From Sphingomonas sp. 7/4-4 (GTDB lineage Bacteria > Pseudomonadota > Alphaproteobacteria > Sphingomonadales > Sphingomonadaceae): a DNA stretch of 64,000 nucleotides. This document shows, piece by piece, positions 8,652 through 16,796 of the stretch; within the stretch, counting starts at the first letter, position 1; each line of letters starts with the position of its first letter. The stretch covers positions 3,550,501-3,614,500 of the forward strand of contig NZ_CP115960.1 of NCBI RefSeq assembly GCF_027941955.1. The letters run 5' to 3'. Under the pieces are notes generated by a model. The model ran no database searches, was not told the origin of the DNA, and was given only the letters and a program-made list of their open reading frames with translations. The translations under genes and the position numbers were made by a program.

Positions 8652-9264
8652 TGTAAGAAAGGCGGTTCGGCAGAGGGAAACCAAAGTAGAACCAACGACT
8701 TACACGGATCGGACGAGTGCAGGTGCCTTCGGGAAACCACCTCGAACGGGACGGGGAGACGAGAGCGACGGTGGTTGCGAGAACAAGGCGATGCGCAAGC
8801 GTCGCGGCGATTTCGAGAGACGCCGAAGCGGGCTGGACCGGATGCCGAAGCAAGCGCGCAAGCGCTGGCCGAAGCGAAGGATCAGCTGATGGACGAGACC
8901 GAAGCCGATAGGCCCGCGCAAGCGGCAGATCGACGGAGGGATCGGCCCGAAGAACGAAACCCAGGGCATTGGCCACCGCGCAAGCGAGAAGTCGAAGCCG
9001 ATGGATTGTTCGGGAAATCGTATCCAGCAAGGCTTCATGGTTCCGCTTTCGGGCGAAGTCATGGAGCGGGCCACCGAAGGCCGGAAACGAAGCCTGCTTC
9101 TTCGGAAGCGTGGCGATCAGCCGGCCCCGGTGACCGACGCGAAGCTCGCATGCCCTTGCCGGCGCGAGTGGAGCATGCCGCCGAAACCAGGCCACGCGTC
9201 CTTCGGGATGAGAGGCTGAAGTCCGGTGACATGGGGACTGGCAGCAATGCCGGTCCCCTTTGCG
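8652..9264 (+). ncRNA. Candidate large structured non-coding RNA
   Basis: About 600 bp without a convincing protein gene. Short hairpins capped by stable tetraloops recur on the + strand. GCAA loops: stems 8788-8794/8799-8805, 8853-8857/8862-8866, 8914-8917/8922-8925, a weak three-pair stem at 8977-8986, and the terminator. TTCG loops: 8726-8733 inside 8721-8725/8738-8742, 9096-9100/9105-9109, and 9197-9201/9206-9210. Longer pairings also exist: 8652-8657 with 8699-8704, 8904-8909 with 8941-8946, 9079-9084 with 9121-9126, and a possible closing helix 8708-8714 with 9221-9227 just before the terminator. GCAA and TTCG loops are favourable only on this strand, and the terminator T-run agrees. 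I found none of the signatures of RNase P RNA, tmRNA, 6S RNA or SRP RNA. All pairings were found by eye; the 5' end is uncertain. Confidence 0.55.
9233..9261 (+). terminator. Intrinsic terminator with GCAA tetraloop
   Basis: An 11-base-pair stem (9233-9243 with 9248-9258, one T-G wobble) closes a GCAA loop and is followed by TTT-GCG-TTTT. It lies on the + strand at the end of the gene-free stretch, which implies that the stretch is transcribed. Confidence 0.75.
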
Positions 9265-9307
9265 TTTTCCGGCGCGATTCTTGGAGCGAGATTCGCTCAG
9301 CCTAAAT

Positions 9308-9393
9308 CGTCGTCCCCGCTAAAGCGGGGATCCAGAGCCAAGCGTGGCTGGCCAGTGGAGTAACCCTGGATCCAAGCCTTCGTGGAGATGACG
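9308..9393. repeat. Dispersed inverted-repeat element
   Basis: The block begins CGTCGTCCCCGCTAAAGCGG and ends GGAGATGACG, with two hairpin modules and GGATCCAG/CTGGATCC facing inward. It is a diverged relative of the element at 996-1080. It fills the space between the putative RNA terminator and the next gene. Confidence 0.65.
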
Positions 9394-9483
9394 CTTGGGA
9401 AGTAAGTCGCTCGGCGCTCAAGCCCGCTTGGTGACCCGTCGTGCTTCTCCCGTTAGGATGAGTGAAAATCGGGAGGAGCCGGC

Positions 9484-9885
9484 ATGAGTGGCGTTTTCGA
9501 GCGGTTCGCACAGGCAGTCGCGGGATGGGCGGGGCGGCCGAGCGCGTTCGCCTTTGCCTTCCTGATCGTCTTCGGCTGGGGGTTAAGCGGGCCGGTGTTC
9601 GCGTGGTCGGACACGTGGCAGCTGGTAATCAACACCGGAACGACGATCGTCACCTTCCTGATGGTGTTCCTGATCCAGAACGCACAGAATCGCGACGCCG
9701 CAGCGATCCAGGCCAAGCTCGACGAGCTGATCCGCGCGCTCGACACCGGTCGCAACGAGTTCATCGGGATCGAGCATCTCGGCGAAAAGGATCTGATTGC
9801 GATCCGCGACAAGCTCGAGCGCGAATGCGGGCGCGAAATGCCCGAACGGCACGAAGGCATGGGCCGTCTGCTCAGGCGGCGCTAA
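9484..9885 (+). CDS. Low-affinity iron permease family membrane protein
   Basis: The 133-residue protein has two membrane helices (residues about 18-38 and 44-66) that include FLIVFGWGLSGPVF and NTGTTIVTFLMVFLIQNAQNRD, the signature of this short bacterial family. A cytoplasmic helical tail follows with QAKLDELIRALDTGRNEFIGIEHL. Despite the family name, iron transport by bacterial members is not well established. GGGAGGAG before the ATG supports the start. Confidence 0.88.
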   Translation: MSGVFERFAQAVAGWAGRPSAFAFAFLIVFGWGLSGPVFAWSDTWQLVINTGTTIVTFLMVFLIQNAQNRDAAAIQAKLDELIRALDTGRNEFIGIEHLGEKDLIAIRDKLERECGREMPERHEGMGRLLRRR

Positions 9886-9986
9886 AAGCCGGCCATAGCC
9901 GCAGGGCATTGGCCACGGCGCGCACGCTCATTGTCGCCACACGGCTCCACAGGCGAGAATTGCGGGGTCCGGACGTGGAGGAAAAT

Positions 9987-10852
9987 GTGGGTTTCGAACA
10001 GCCTGGGCTGCGGAGCGGCGCCGAGGGCGACGCGTATGTCGCCAAATTCCGGCGCGACGGCTACGCCGTGCTGCGCGGGTTCTTTAGTCCCCTCGAAGTC
10101 GCCGAAATCGGCACCGCGATCGATCAGATCCATGCCGAAGGCATGGCGCACGGGCGCAAGTTCCGCCACGGCAATTTGTTCTACAACGTCACGCCGGGCC
10201 CAAACGGCGCGCCGCTGGTGCGGATGGTGCAATGGCCGTCCTATCACCAGCCGGTGCTCGATCGCGTGCGCCGCGACCCGCGCTTCGCGGCGATGCTCGC
10301 CCCGCTGATCGGCGGCGACGTCAAGCAGATCATCAATCAGCTCCACTGGAAGGCGCCGGGCGGGATGGGCGATTTCGCCTGGCATCAGGATTCACGCTTC
10401 CGCAAGCCCGACGAATGCTATCGCAATCTCGGCACCTCCTATGTTCAGACGGGCCTCGCGATCGATCCGCACACACCCGAATCGGGTTGCATGCGCTTCC
10501 TGCCGCGTACGCATATGGCGGGTGATCTCGACCTCGATACTTCGACCGAGGTGCTCGGCAACGCGATGACGGACGATGTATTGGTCGCGGCCGGGCTCTC
10601 GCCCGACGATGCGATCGATTTGGTGCTCGCGCCGGGCGATCTCGCTTTGTGGAACCCCTATCTGGTGCACGGATCGGGAGCCAACCGCTCGGATCACCAG
10701 CGCCGGCTCTACATCAACGGCTATGTCCGCGCCGAGGATTGCGACCGAGGCGAATGGGCGTTCCGCGGGGAGAGCCGGTGCCGTTCGGCCCCGAGCCGGC
10801 GCTGGTTCATTACGAAGAACTGCGCGAGAAAGGCGAACCGCACTATCTGTAA
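9987..10852 (+). CDS. Phytanoyl-CoA dioxygenase (PhyH) family protein (frameshifted)
   Basis: PhyH enzymes are Fe(II)/2-oxoglutarate dioxygenases. The metal triad can be read as His and Asp in FAWHQDSRF and a distal His in YLVHGSGANRS, with an Arg for 2-oxoglutarate nearby. The likely start is GTG at 9987, preceded by GGAGGAA; upstream sequence in this frame looks non-coding. The frame breaks at four G (10767-10770). One added base gives FRGGEPVPFGPEPALVHYEEL and a stop at 10852, for about 288 residues. Substrate unknown. It is convergent with the GST gene. Confidence 0.87.
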
Positions 10853-10879
10853 GCACCGGCCTCAGAATCTGCCACAGGT

Positions 10880-11527
10880 TCAGCCGGTTGTCGGGGCGTT
10901 GATCGCCAGCTGCGCGGCAAAAGCGCGACGATAAGCCGGTCGGGCTTCGCCGCGAGCGACATAAGCGGCGAGGTTCGGATACTCGTCGAGGATGCCCGAC
11001 ATTCGCAATCGCAGCAGCACCGACACCATCAGCAGGTCGCCCGCGCTGAACGCGCCATCAAGCCAGTCGGCATCGCCCAGGCGCGTCGACAGTTGGTCCA
11101 GCCGGGCGCGGATACGGTCCATGACGAGCGGCAGCCGTTCCTGGCTCCACGGCTTGTCGCCCTCTGCGAATCTGGCCGTCTGGAGGTCGAGGATCGGCGG
11201 CTCCACCGTGTTGACGGCGGCAAACATCCACGCGACGGCGCGCGCCCGGGCATTGGCCTCTTCGGGCAGCAGGCCTCCGTGCCGTTCCGCGATGTGGAAG
11301 ACGATGGCGCCTGTCTCGAACAGGGCGAGGTCGCCGTCTTCATAAGTGGGAATCTGGCCGAAGGGATGGAGAGCGAGATGCGCGGGCTCCTTCATCCCGG
11401 CGAACGAGACCAGGCGAACGTCGTAAGGCTGGCCGGCTTCCTCGAGCGCCCAGCGCACCCGCGTATCGCGCGCCAGTCCCTTGCCGCCATCGGGCGAGCG
11501 TTCGAAGGCGGTAATGGTGCTGGTCAT
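10880..11527 (-). CDS. Glutathione S-transferase family protein
   Basis: The 215-residue protein has a thioredoxin-fold N-terminal domain (FERSPDGGKGLARDTRVRWALEEAGQPYDVRLVSF, then FGQIPTYEDGDLALFETGAIVFHIA with the conserved cis-Pro and Glu-Thr for glutathione binding) and an all-helical C-terminal domain. Start at 11527 is chosen because GGGAGACAG lies at proper spacing; an earlier in-frame ATG at 11569 has no such site. It is transcribed alone. Substrate unknown. Confidence 0.9.
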   Translation of the reverse strand: MTSTITAFERSPDGGKGLARDTRVRWALEEAGQPYDVRLVSFAGMKEPAHLALHPFGQIPTYEDGDLALFETGAIVFHIAERHGGLLPEEANARARAVAWMFAAVNTVEPPILDLQTARFAEGDKPWSQERLPLVMDRIRARLDQLSTRLGDADWLDGAFSAGDLLMVSVLLRLRMSGILDEYPNLAAYVARGEARPAYRRAFAAQLAINAPTTG

Positions 11528-11737
11528 GGCATCTGTCTCCCTTGCTTGATCCGTCGGCTTTGGTTCCACAGAGGACGACGAGCGGGATTAGCGGAATCGA
11601 CACGCCCTTTGAAATATTTTTGCTGAAGCGCGGATCGGCTGCTGCAAGCCGCTCCTGGCATTGCCTGACACGATCGCTCAACCTTCGGTGGCGCGACGAG
11701 ACGGGTGTGTCCGTCTCGCAGGTGCCGGCGGGCAGCT

Positions 11738-12541
11738 TTACCGCGCCGCGGTGGTCCGGCTGGCGAGGAAGTGGGCGGTTTCCAGCGGCGCGGCGAACGA
11801 CGTGCCGGTGCCGGTGACCGGGCGGCCGTCGATGGCGGCGGTGGGAACCTTCACGCCGAGCTGCCACGCGTAATTATAGCCCTCGGGCGTCGCGTCGGGG
11901 CGGTTGGTGCCGCTCCACGGCTGGCCTTGCGCATCGATCGCGCCGACCAGCACTGCGTTGGGATAGGCCGCGCGCGCGGGTCCCAGATTGCCGGGATGGT
12001 CGTAGCCGTTGTTGCCGGCGGCGAGCACGACGCGGATGCCCTTGGCGGCGGCGTCGGCGATCGCTGCGGTGATCGACGGATCCTTGTCGAGCGCGAGCGA
12101 GATGTTGATCGCATCGACGCCGAGATCGGTGGCGCGGCGGATCGCCCGGGCGACCGGCGCGGCCGAGGGCTGGCACGGTGGATTGGCGCCCGCGGGGCAG
12201 CCGGCGGGATCGTCGATGCGCAGCGAGATGATGTCGACCTGGCCATGCGCGGCGCGCGCGAGGATCGTCGCGACCATGGTGCCGTGATCGTAGCGCGGCT
12301 GGAATTCAGGGCGGCCGGGGCTCGATGCCATGTCATATTCGGCGGAGACGAGCCCGGCGAGTTCGGTCGTTTTCGCGACGCCGCTGTCGATGATCGCCAC
12401 GCGCGGGCGCGGGATCGTCACCGCGGCCGGCGGCGCAACGACCGGCGGTGGCACGACGACGGGTGCGACTGTTTCGAGCAGCGCGACGAACGACAGGAAA
12501 AGCGTGTTCACGTACCCCGACCCCCGGTCAAAGCGATTCAC
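11738..12541 (-). CDS. S8 (subtilisin-like) serine peptidase
   Basis: The catalytic triad is intact: Asp in RPRVAIIDSGV, His in YDHGTMVATIL, and Ser in GTGTSFAAP, with the oxyanion Asn in LAAGNNGYDHPG. An N-terminal hydrophobic stretch (LFLSFVALLETVAPVVVPPPV) looks like a signal or anchor followed by a Pro linker. At 267 residues it is a compact subtilase with no pro-domain visible. It is probably periplasmic or secreted. Start at 12541 is the first ATG; no strong ribosome site decides it. Confidence 0.92.
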   Translation of the reverse strand: MNRFDRGSGYVNTLFLSFVALLETVAPVVVPPPVVAPPAAVTIPRPRVAIIDSGVAKTTELAGLVSAEYDMASSPGRPEFQPRYDHGTMVATILARAAHGQVDIISLRIDDPAGCPAGANPPCQPSAAPVARAIRRATDLGVDAINISLALDKDPSITAAIADAAAKGIRVVLAAGNNGYDHPGNLGPARAAYPNAVLVGAIDAQGQPWSGTNRPDATPEGYNYAWQLGVKVPTAAIDGRPVTGTGTSFAAPLETAHFLASRTTAAR

Positions 12542-12621
12542 TTCGTTCTTGCTATCCTACCCAGCTTTGCGGCGGGATTGCGGTGATGTGCGGGGTGGAC
12601 GGTTAATAATTTGTACACCGA

Positions 12622-13779
12622 TCAGCGCGGCGGTGCGGCGAGCGCTTCCTCGACGGACGTGAAGGCTGAGTGCGTGCCGGGCGTGTCGGGCACGTCGGTG
12701 GCGAAAAAGGCGACGCCGGTGCCCGCGGCGCGGTCGATCCAGAGGCCCGAGCGGAGGCCGTAAGCCTCGCCGCCATGGCCGAGGCGCGGGCGAGTATCGC
12801 CGAACAGATTGTCGCTGCAGCCGGGCCGGTTGGTGGGGAGGAAGGTCACTGCGAGGCCGTAGCTGCAATAGAAGCCGTTGCTGGTGTCGCCGTTGCTGCC
12901 GTCGAAGGTCCATAAAGGGATTTCGAGCAGGGCGATCGATCTGGGCGTGAGCAGGCGGACGCCGTCGACTTTCCCGTTGCCGAGCAGCAAGCGACCGATC
13001 TTCGCCAGCCCGCGCGCGGAGATGCGCAGGCCGCCCTGGGGCGAGAAGATCGCGCCATTGGCACCCGCGCGCCATTTGCCGAGATCGCAGCTGCCGTCGG
13101 TCGCGGGCGTCACCGCGCAGGTGGGCGGAGCGCCCTTGTGATCGTCCTTGGTGGGTCGTCTCGACCGATAGATTACTACCGCGCGAGCCGCCGTCGCGGG
13201 CGAGCAGCTTGCCCAATTATAGCATGCGTCGAGCTTGAGTGGCGCGAGCACCAGCCGATCCATCAGCCGGTCGAAGCGCTCGCCGGTGGCGCGCTCCATC
13301 ACCGCGGCGATTACCGGGAAATTGAAGTTGGTATAGTGGAAGAAGGTGCCGGGCGCATGCTCGCCATCCCACGCTTTCGGGTCGCCGAGCACGCCGGCCA
13401 TGTCGGCGTCTAGCAGGAGGACATAGTCGACATTGTCCGTGAGGCTGGAACGGTGCGAGAGCAGCAGGCGGAGCGTTATCGGCGTATTGGGGAAAGCGGG
13501 ATTGCGCAGCTTCCAGCCGAGGGTCTTCGAGACGTCGGCGTCGAGATCGAGTCTGCCCTGCTCGACCAGCCGCAGCACGCCGATCGCCACCACCAGCTTC
13601 GAGACCGAGGCGACGCGGACGGGATCGTCCGGAGTGACCGGCCGCTTCGCCGCGAGATCGGCATAGCCGCTGGCGCTCACCGCGGTCTCGTGCTTGCGTT
13701 CGAACGCGATCCGGACGGTAGCGACAGGTTCGGGAGCGGTCTGCGGGAGTGCCGCGAGGAGCAAGGCCGGGAGCAACAT
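12622..13779 (-). CDS. Class C beta-lactamase-type serine hydrolase, secreted
   Basis: This 385-residue protein belongs to the serine beta-lactamase / DD-peptidase superfamily (family S12). A short signal peptide ([18 protein letters not shown]) is followed by the SxxK nucleophile motif in [12 protein letters not shown] and a YxN-like motif in [10 protein letters not shown]. Relatives cut D-amino-acid-containing peptides or esters; true beta-lactamase activity is uncertain. It is transcribed divergently from the LysR gene, 55 bp away, beside a D-amino-acid gene cluster, so a role on D-amino-acid peptides is plausible. Start at 13779 chosen to expose the signal peptide. Confidence 0.85.
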   Translation of the reverse strand: MLLPALLLAALPQTAPEPVATVRIAFERKHETAVSASGYADLAAKRPVTPDDPVRVASVSKLVVAIGVLRLVEQGRLDLDADVSKTLGWKLRNPAFPNTPITLRLLLSHRSSLTDNVDYVLLLDADMAGVLGDPKAWDGEHAPGTFFHYTNFNFPVIAAVMERATGERFDRLMDRLVLAPLKLDACYNWASCSPATAARAVVIYRSRRPTKDDHKGAPPTCAVTPATDGSCDLGKWRAGANGAIFSPQGGLRISARGLAKIGRLLLGNGKVDGVRLLTPRSIALLEIPLWTFDGSNGDTSNGFYCSYGLAVTFLPTNRPGCSDNLFGDTRPRLGHGGEAYGLRSGLWIDRAAGTGVAFFATDVPDTPGTHSAFTSVEEALAAPPR

Positions 13780-13834
13780 GACCGAACGATGACGGGCGCT
13801 TTCCTTTTCGCAAATCGCGATACTCTCCCCACCC

Positions 13835-14719
13835 ATGAACTTGCGGCATATCGAGATCTTCCACGCCGTCTATGTGAACGGATCGGTCAGCGGCGCCGCG
13901 CGCGCGCTCAACGTGTCGCAGCCTTCGGTGTCGAAGATGCTGCGCCACGCGGAATCCCTACTCGGCTTCCAGCTCTTCCAGCGGACCAACGGCCGGCTGG
14001 TGCCGACCGAGGATGCGCATACCTTGTTCACCGAAGTCTCGGAGATCCAGGACCGGGTCTACGCCCTGCGCGAGGCAGGCAAGAATCTGCGCCGCGGCTC
14101 GGGCGGGATGCTGCGGGTCTCGGCGCTGCCGAGCCTGGCGCTGCAGGCGCTGCCCACGGCGGTGGCGCAGTTCCTGAAGACGCACGAGAACGTCAAGTTC
14201 GACCTCCAGACCGTGCACCACGACGATCTGCTGCGGAAATTGTTCGAACGCGAGACCGATATCGCGATCGCCTATGAAGTGCCGCCCGCGGCGCCGATCG
14301 ACCACAAGCCGCTGGGCGAAGGCGAACTGGTGGTCTTCTATCGCGAGCAGGACATGCCCGATGCGCCGGCACGCTGCGACATGAACTGCCTGAAAGGGCA
14401 TCGCTTCATCAGCCTCGCGACCAGCGGACCGATGGGGCAGCTCTTCACGCAGGAGGTCCAGCGCCAGGGCATCGTCCTCGACGACGTGATCCTCGCGCGG
14501 ACCTTCTACATCGCCGCCGCCCTGGTGCAGCAGGGCGTGGGGATGACCGTGGTCGACAGCTTCACGGCGCAGGCCTCGCTCGCGCCGGGGCTGGCGATGC
14601 GGCCGCTGAAACCACCGATCACTTTCGGCGTTCATGCGATGTACCTGCACAATCGGCCGCTCACGGCGCTCGCGACCGATTTCCTCAAGACGCTGCGGAG
14701 CGTGATCGACGTCGCGTGA
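13835..14719 (+). CDS. LysR-family transcriptional regulator, probable dgc regulator
   Basis: A 294-residue LysR protein. The winged-helix domain is at residues 1-60 ([36 protein letters not shown]), followed by an effector-binding domain. It lies directly upstream of dgcN and dgcA on the same strand. A LysR regulator has been linked to D-glutamate genes in other proteobacteria, so control of the downstream genes, perhaps with a D-glutamate-derived inducer, is a reasonable inference. No operator could be identified with confidence. Confidence 0.88.
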   Translation: MNLRHIEIFHAVYVNGSVSGAARALNVSQPSVSKMLRHAESLLGFQLFQRTNGRLVPTEDAHTLFTEVSEIQDRVYALREAGKNLRRGSGGMLRVSALPSLALQALPTAVAQFLKTHENVKFDLQTVHHDDLLRKLFERETDIAIAYEVPPAAPIDHKPLGEGELVVFYREQDMPDAPARCDMNCLKGHRFISLATSGPMGQLFTQEVQRQGIVLDDVILARTFYIAAALVQQGVGMTVVDSFTAQASLAPGLAMRPLKPPITFGVHAMYLHNRPLTALATDFLKTLRSVIDVA

Positions 14720-14814
14720 ACCGGAGCCGGATGCGGGCCATAACAACGGGCTATGCCGCGCGCGCCAGACGTTATGCGCAGACTTTTGGGCACGCGCGAT
14801 ACGGAAGGGCCGTG

Positions 14815-15849
14815 ATGATCCCTGCTCCCTATCTGCTCTATCTCGGCCACAGCACCGACGCCGTCGGCATCAAGACCTCGCGCGGGCTGGCCGCCTTCCG
14901 CCCCGACGATTGCGTCGGCGAATTCCGTTACGATGATTGCCCTTTGACTCTCCATATCCCTCGTATGACGATCGCCGAGGGTGCCGCGGCCGGCGCGAAG
15001 ACCCTCGTGCTCGGCATCGCGAATTCGGGCGGGACGCTGGGTCGCGACCTGGTCGACGACGCCGCGGCGGCGCTCGAGGCGGGGATGAACGTCGCCTCGG
15101 GGCTCCACCAGCGGCTGCGCGACCAGCCGCGGCTGGCGGCGCTCGCGAAGGAGAAGGGCCTTCAGCTGTTCGACGTGCGCGATCCGCCCGCGAACCTGAA
15201 GGTCGGCAACGGATATAAAAGGGCCGGCCACCGGCTGCTGACCGTCGGCACCGATTGCTCGGTCGGCAAGATGTACACCACGCTGGCGCTGGCGCAGGGC
15301 ATGCAGGCGCGCGGGATCAAGGCCGATTTCCGCGCCACCGGCCAGACCGGCATCCTGATCGCCGGCGGCGGCGTGCCGATCGACGCCGTGGTCGCCGACT
15401 TCATCTCGGGCGGGATCGAGCAACTCGCTCCGGCGCGCGACGATGACGGCTGGGACCTGATCGAGGGCCAGGGCTCGCTGTTCCACCCCAGCTTCGCCGG
15501 CGTTTCGACCGGGCTGCTCCACGGCGCCCAGGCGGAAGCACTGGTGATGTGCCACGATCCGAACCGGCTCCACATGCGCGGCATTCCCGGCCGCGCGCTG
15601 CCCGAACTGGGCGAATGCATCGAGATGAACCTGACGGTCGCGCGGCTGACCAGCCCGAACGTCCGCACGGTGGGCATCTGCCTCAACACCTCCGCGATGG
15701 ACGCGGCCGAAGCCAAGGCGCTGTGCGCGCGGATCGAGGACCGGCACGGCCTGCCCTGCACCGATCCGATCGCCTTCGGCGTCGATGCCGTCCTCGACGA
15801 ACTATTATGTCCCGCACCCTCCGCGCGCAGCACGATAGCTTCCCACTGA
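14815..15849 (+). CDS. dgcN: DUF1611 protein, D-glutamate N-acetyltransferase DgcN
   Basis: DgcN acetylates D-glutamate to N-acetyl-D-glutamate in the DgcN-DgcA catabolic route described in marine proteobacteria. The 344-residue product has an N-terminal DUF1611 domain and a P-loop (GTDCSVGKMYTTLALAQGM) with a downstream LIEGQGSLFHP segment, as in the family. I chose ATG 14815 because GGAAGG lies about six bases upstream and MIPAPYLLYLGH matches typical starts; an in-frame ATG at 14716 overlaps lysR. Its 3' end overlaps dgcA by 43 bases. Function is inferred from family and the adjacent dgcA. Confidence 0.87.
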   Translation: MIPAPYLLYLGHSTDAVGIKTSRGLAAFRPDDCVGEFRYDDCPLTLHIPRMTIAEGAAAGAKTLVLGIANSGGTLGRDLVDDAAAALEAGMNVASGLHQRLRDQPRLAALAKEKGLQLFDVRDPPANLKVGNGYKRAGHRLLTVGTDCSVGKMYTTLALAQGMQARGIKADFRATGQTGILIAGGGVPIDAVVADFISGGIEQLAPARDDDGWDLIEGQGSLFHPSFAGVSTGLLHGAQAEALVMCHDPNRLHMRGIPGRALPELGECIEMNLTVARLTSPNVRTVGICLNTSAMDAAEAKALCARIEDRHGLPCTDPIAFGVDAVLDELLCPAPSARSTIASH

Positions 15850-16796
15850 GCCAGCCCTTCCGGATCTCCCGCGGCGTCAAGACGCTGGCGGAGGTGGTCA
15901 CGGTGGAGCTGGAGCAGGGAGGCGTGGTCGGCCGCGGCGAAGGCGTGCCTTATGCCCGGTACGGCGAGAGCATCGAGAGCGCGCTTGCCGCGATCGACGG
16001 CATCCGCGGCGCAATCGAAGGTGGCGCCGATCGCGCGCAATTGCTGGACCTGCTCGGCGCCGGCGCGGCGCGCAACGCAGTGGATTGCGCCTTGTGGGAC
16101 CTCGAGGCACGGCTGGGCGGACGCAGCGTCGCCGCGAAGATCGGTGCGCCCGAGCCCGGACGGCTGGTCAGTGCACTGACGATCGGCATCGACACGCCGA
16201 TGGCGATGGCCGTCGCGGCGAGCAGGATCGCCGATGCGCCGCTGATCAAGGTCAAGGTCGATGCGACGATCCCCGACGCGCAGATCCGCGCGGTGCGCAA
16301 TGCCGCGCCGAACGCGAAGCTGATCGTCGATCCAAACGAGAGCTGGGACCAGCAACTGGTGCGCGCGATGCAAAGCGTGCTGGTGGTGCTGAGGGTCGAT
16401 TTGCTCGAGCAGCCGGTGCCTGCGGAGGCCGACGAATGGCTCGAGAATTTCGCTCCCGATGTGCCGATCTGCGCGGATGAATCGGTGCATGTCGCCGCCG
16501 ATCTCGACACGGTCGCGCGGCGCTATCAGGTGGTGAACGTGAAGCTCGACAAATCGGGCGGGCTGACCGAGGCGCTGGCGCTGGCCGAGGCGGCGCGGGC
16601 GCGCGGGCTGGGGCTGATGACCGGCTGCATGATCAGCTCGTCGCTGTCGATCGCACCGGCGCTGCACGTGGCGCGCATGTCCGATTTCGTCGACCTTGAC
16701 GGTCCGATCTGGCTCATGGAGGATCGCCCCGGCGGCGTGCGCGACGAGGCCGGCTGGCTCTGGCCGCCGCAGCAGGGATTTTGGGGAACGAAATGA
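15807..16796 (+). CDS. dgcA: N-acetyl-D-glutamate racemase DgcA (enolase superfamily)
   Basis: A 329-residue muconate-lactonizing-type enolase superfamily member, close to dipeptide epimerases. It has the general-base KxK motif at Lys148-Val-Lys150 (LIKVKVDA), metal ligands in IVDPNESW, LLEQPVP and ICADESV, and a second base Lys in VNVKLDKSGG. Its place directly behind dgcN points to the racemase that turns N-acetyl-D-Glu into N-acetyl-L-Glu. The alternative is an L-Ala-D/L-Glu epimerase acting on murein peptides. The stop codon overlaps the next start as ATGA. Confidence 0.87.
   Translation: MSRTLRAQHDSFPLSQPFRISRGVKTLAEVVTVELEQGGVVGRGEGVPYARYGESIESALAAIDGIRGAIEGGADRAQLLDLLGAGAARNAVDCALWDLEARLGGRSVAAKIGAPEPGRLVSALTIGIDTPMAMAVAASRIADAPLIKVKVDATIPDAQIRAVRNAAPNAKLIVDPNESWDQQLVRAMQSVLVVLRVDLLEQPVPAEADEWLENFAPDVPICADESVHVAADLDTVARRYQVVNVKLDKSGGLTEALALAEAARARGLGLMTGCMISSSLSIAPALHVARMSDFVDLDGPIWLMEDRPGGVRDEAGWLWPPQQGFWGTK

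Noticed and set aside
8700..9264. Known RNAs (RNase P RNA, two-piece tmRNA, 6S, SRP) for the structured region
   Set aside because: The GAGGAAAGTCC core of RNase P, a tmRNA tag frame or TTCGA-type T-arm with CCA, and the size and shape of 6S and SRP RNAs were not found. A covariance-model search would be decisive.
8581..9305. Overlapping open frames on both strands across the putative RNA (for example a 204-residue minus-strand frame and a 176-residue plus-strand frame)
   Set aside because: Arg/Pro/Ser-rich translations with no domain, no ribosome sites, and mutual overlap. The sequence is better explained by recurring RNA hairpins and a terminator.
11697..11716. GAGACGG/CCGTCTC hairpin after the subtilase gene as a terminator
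   Set aside because: A seven-base stem without a T-run on either strand; chance is likely in DNA of this composition.
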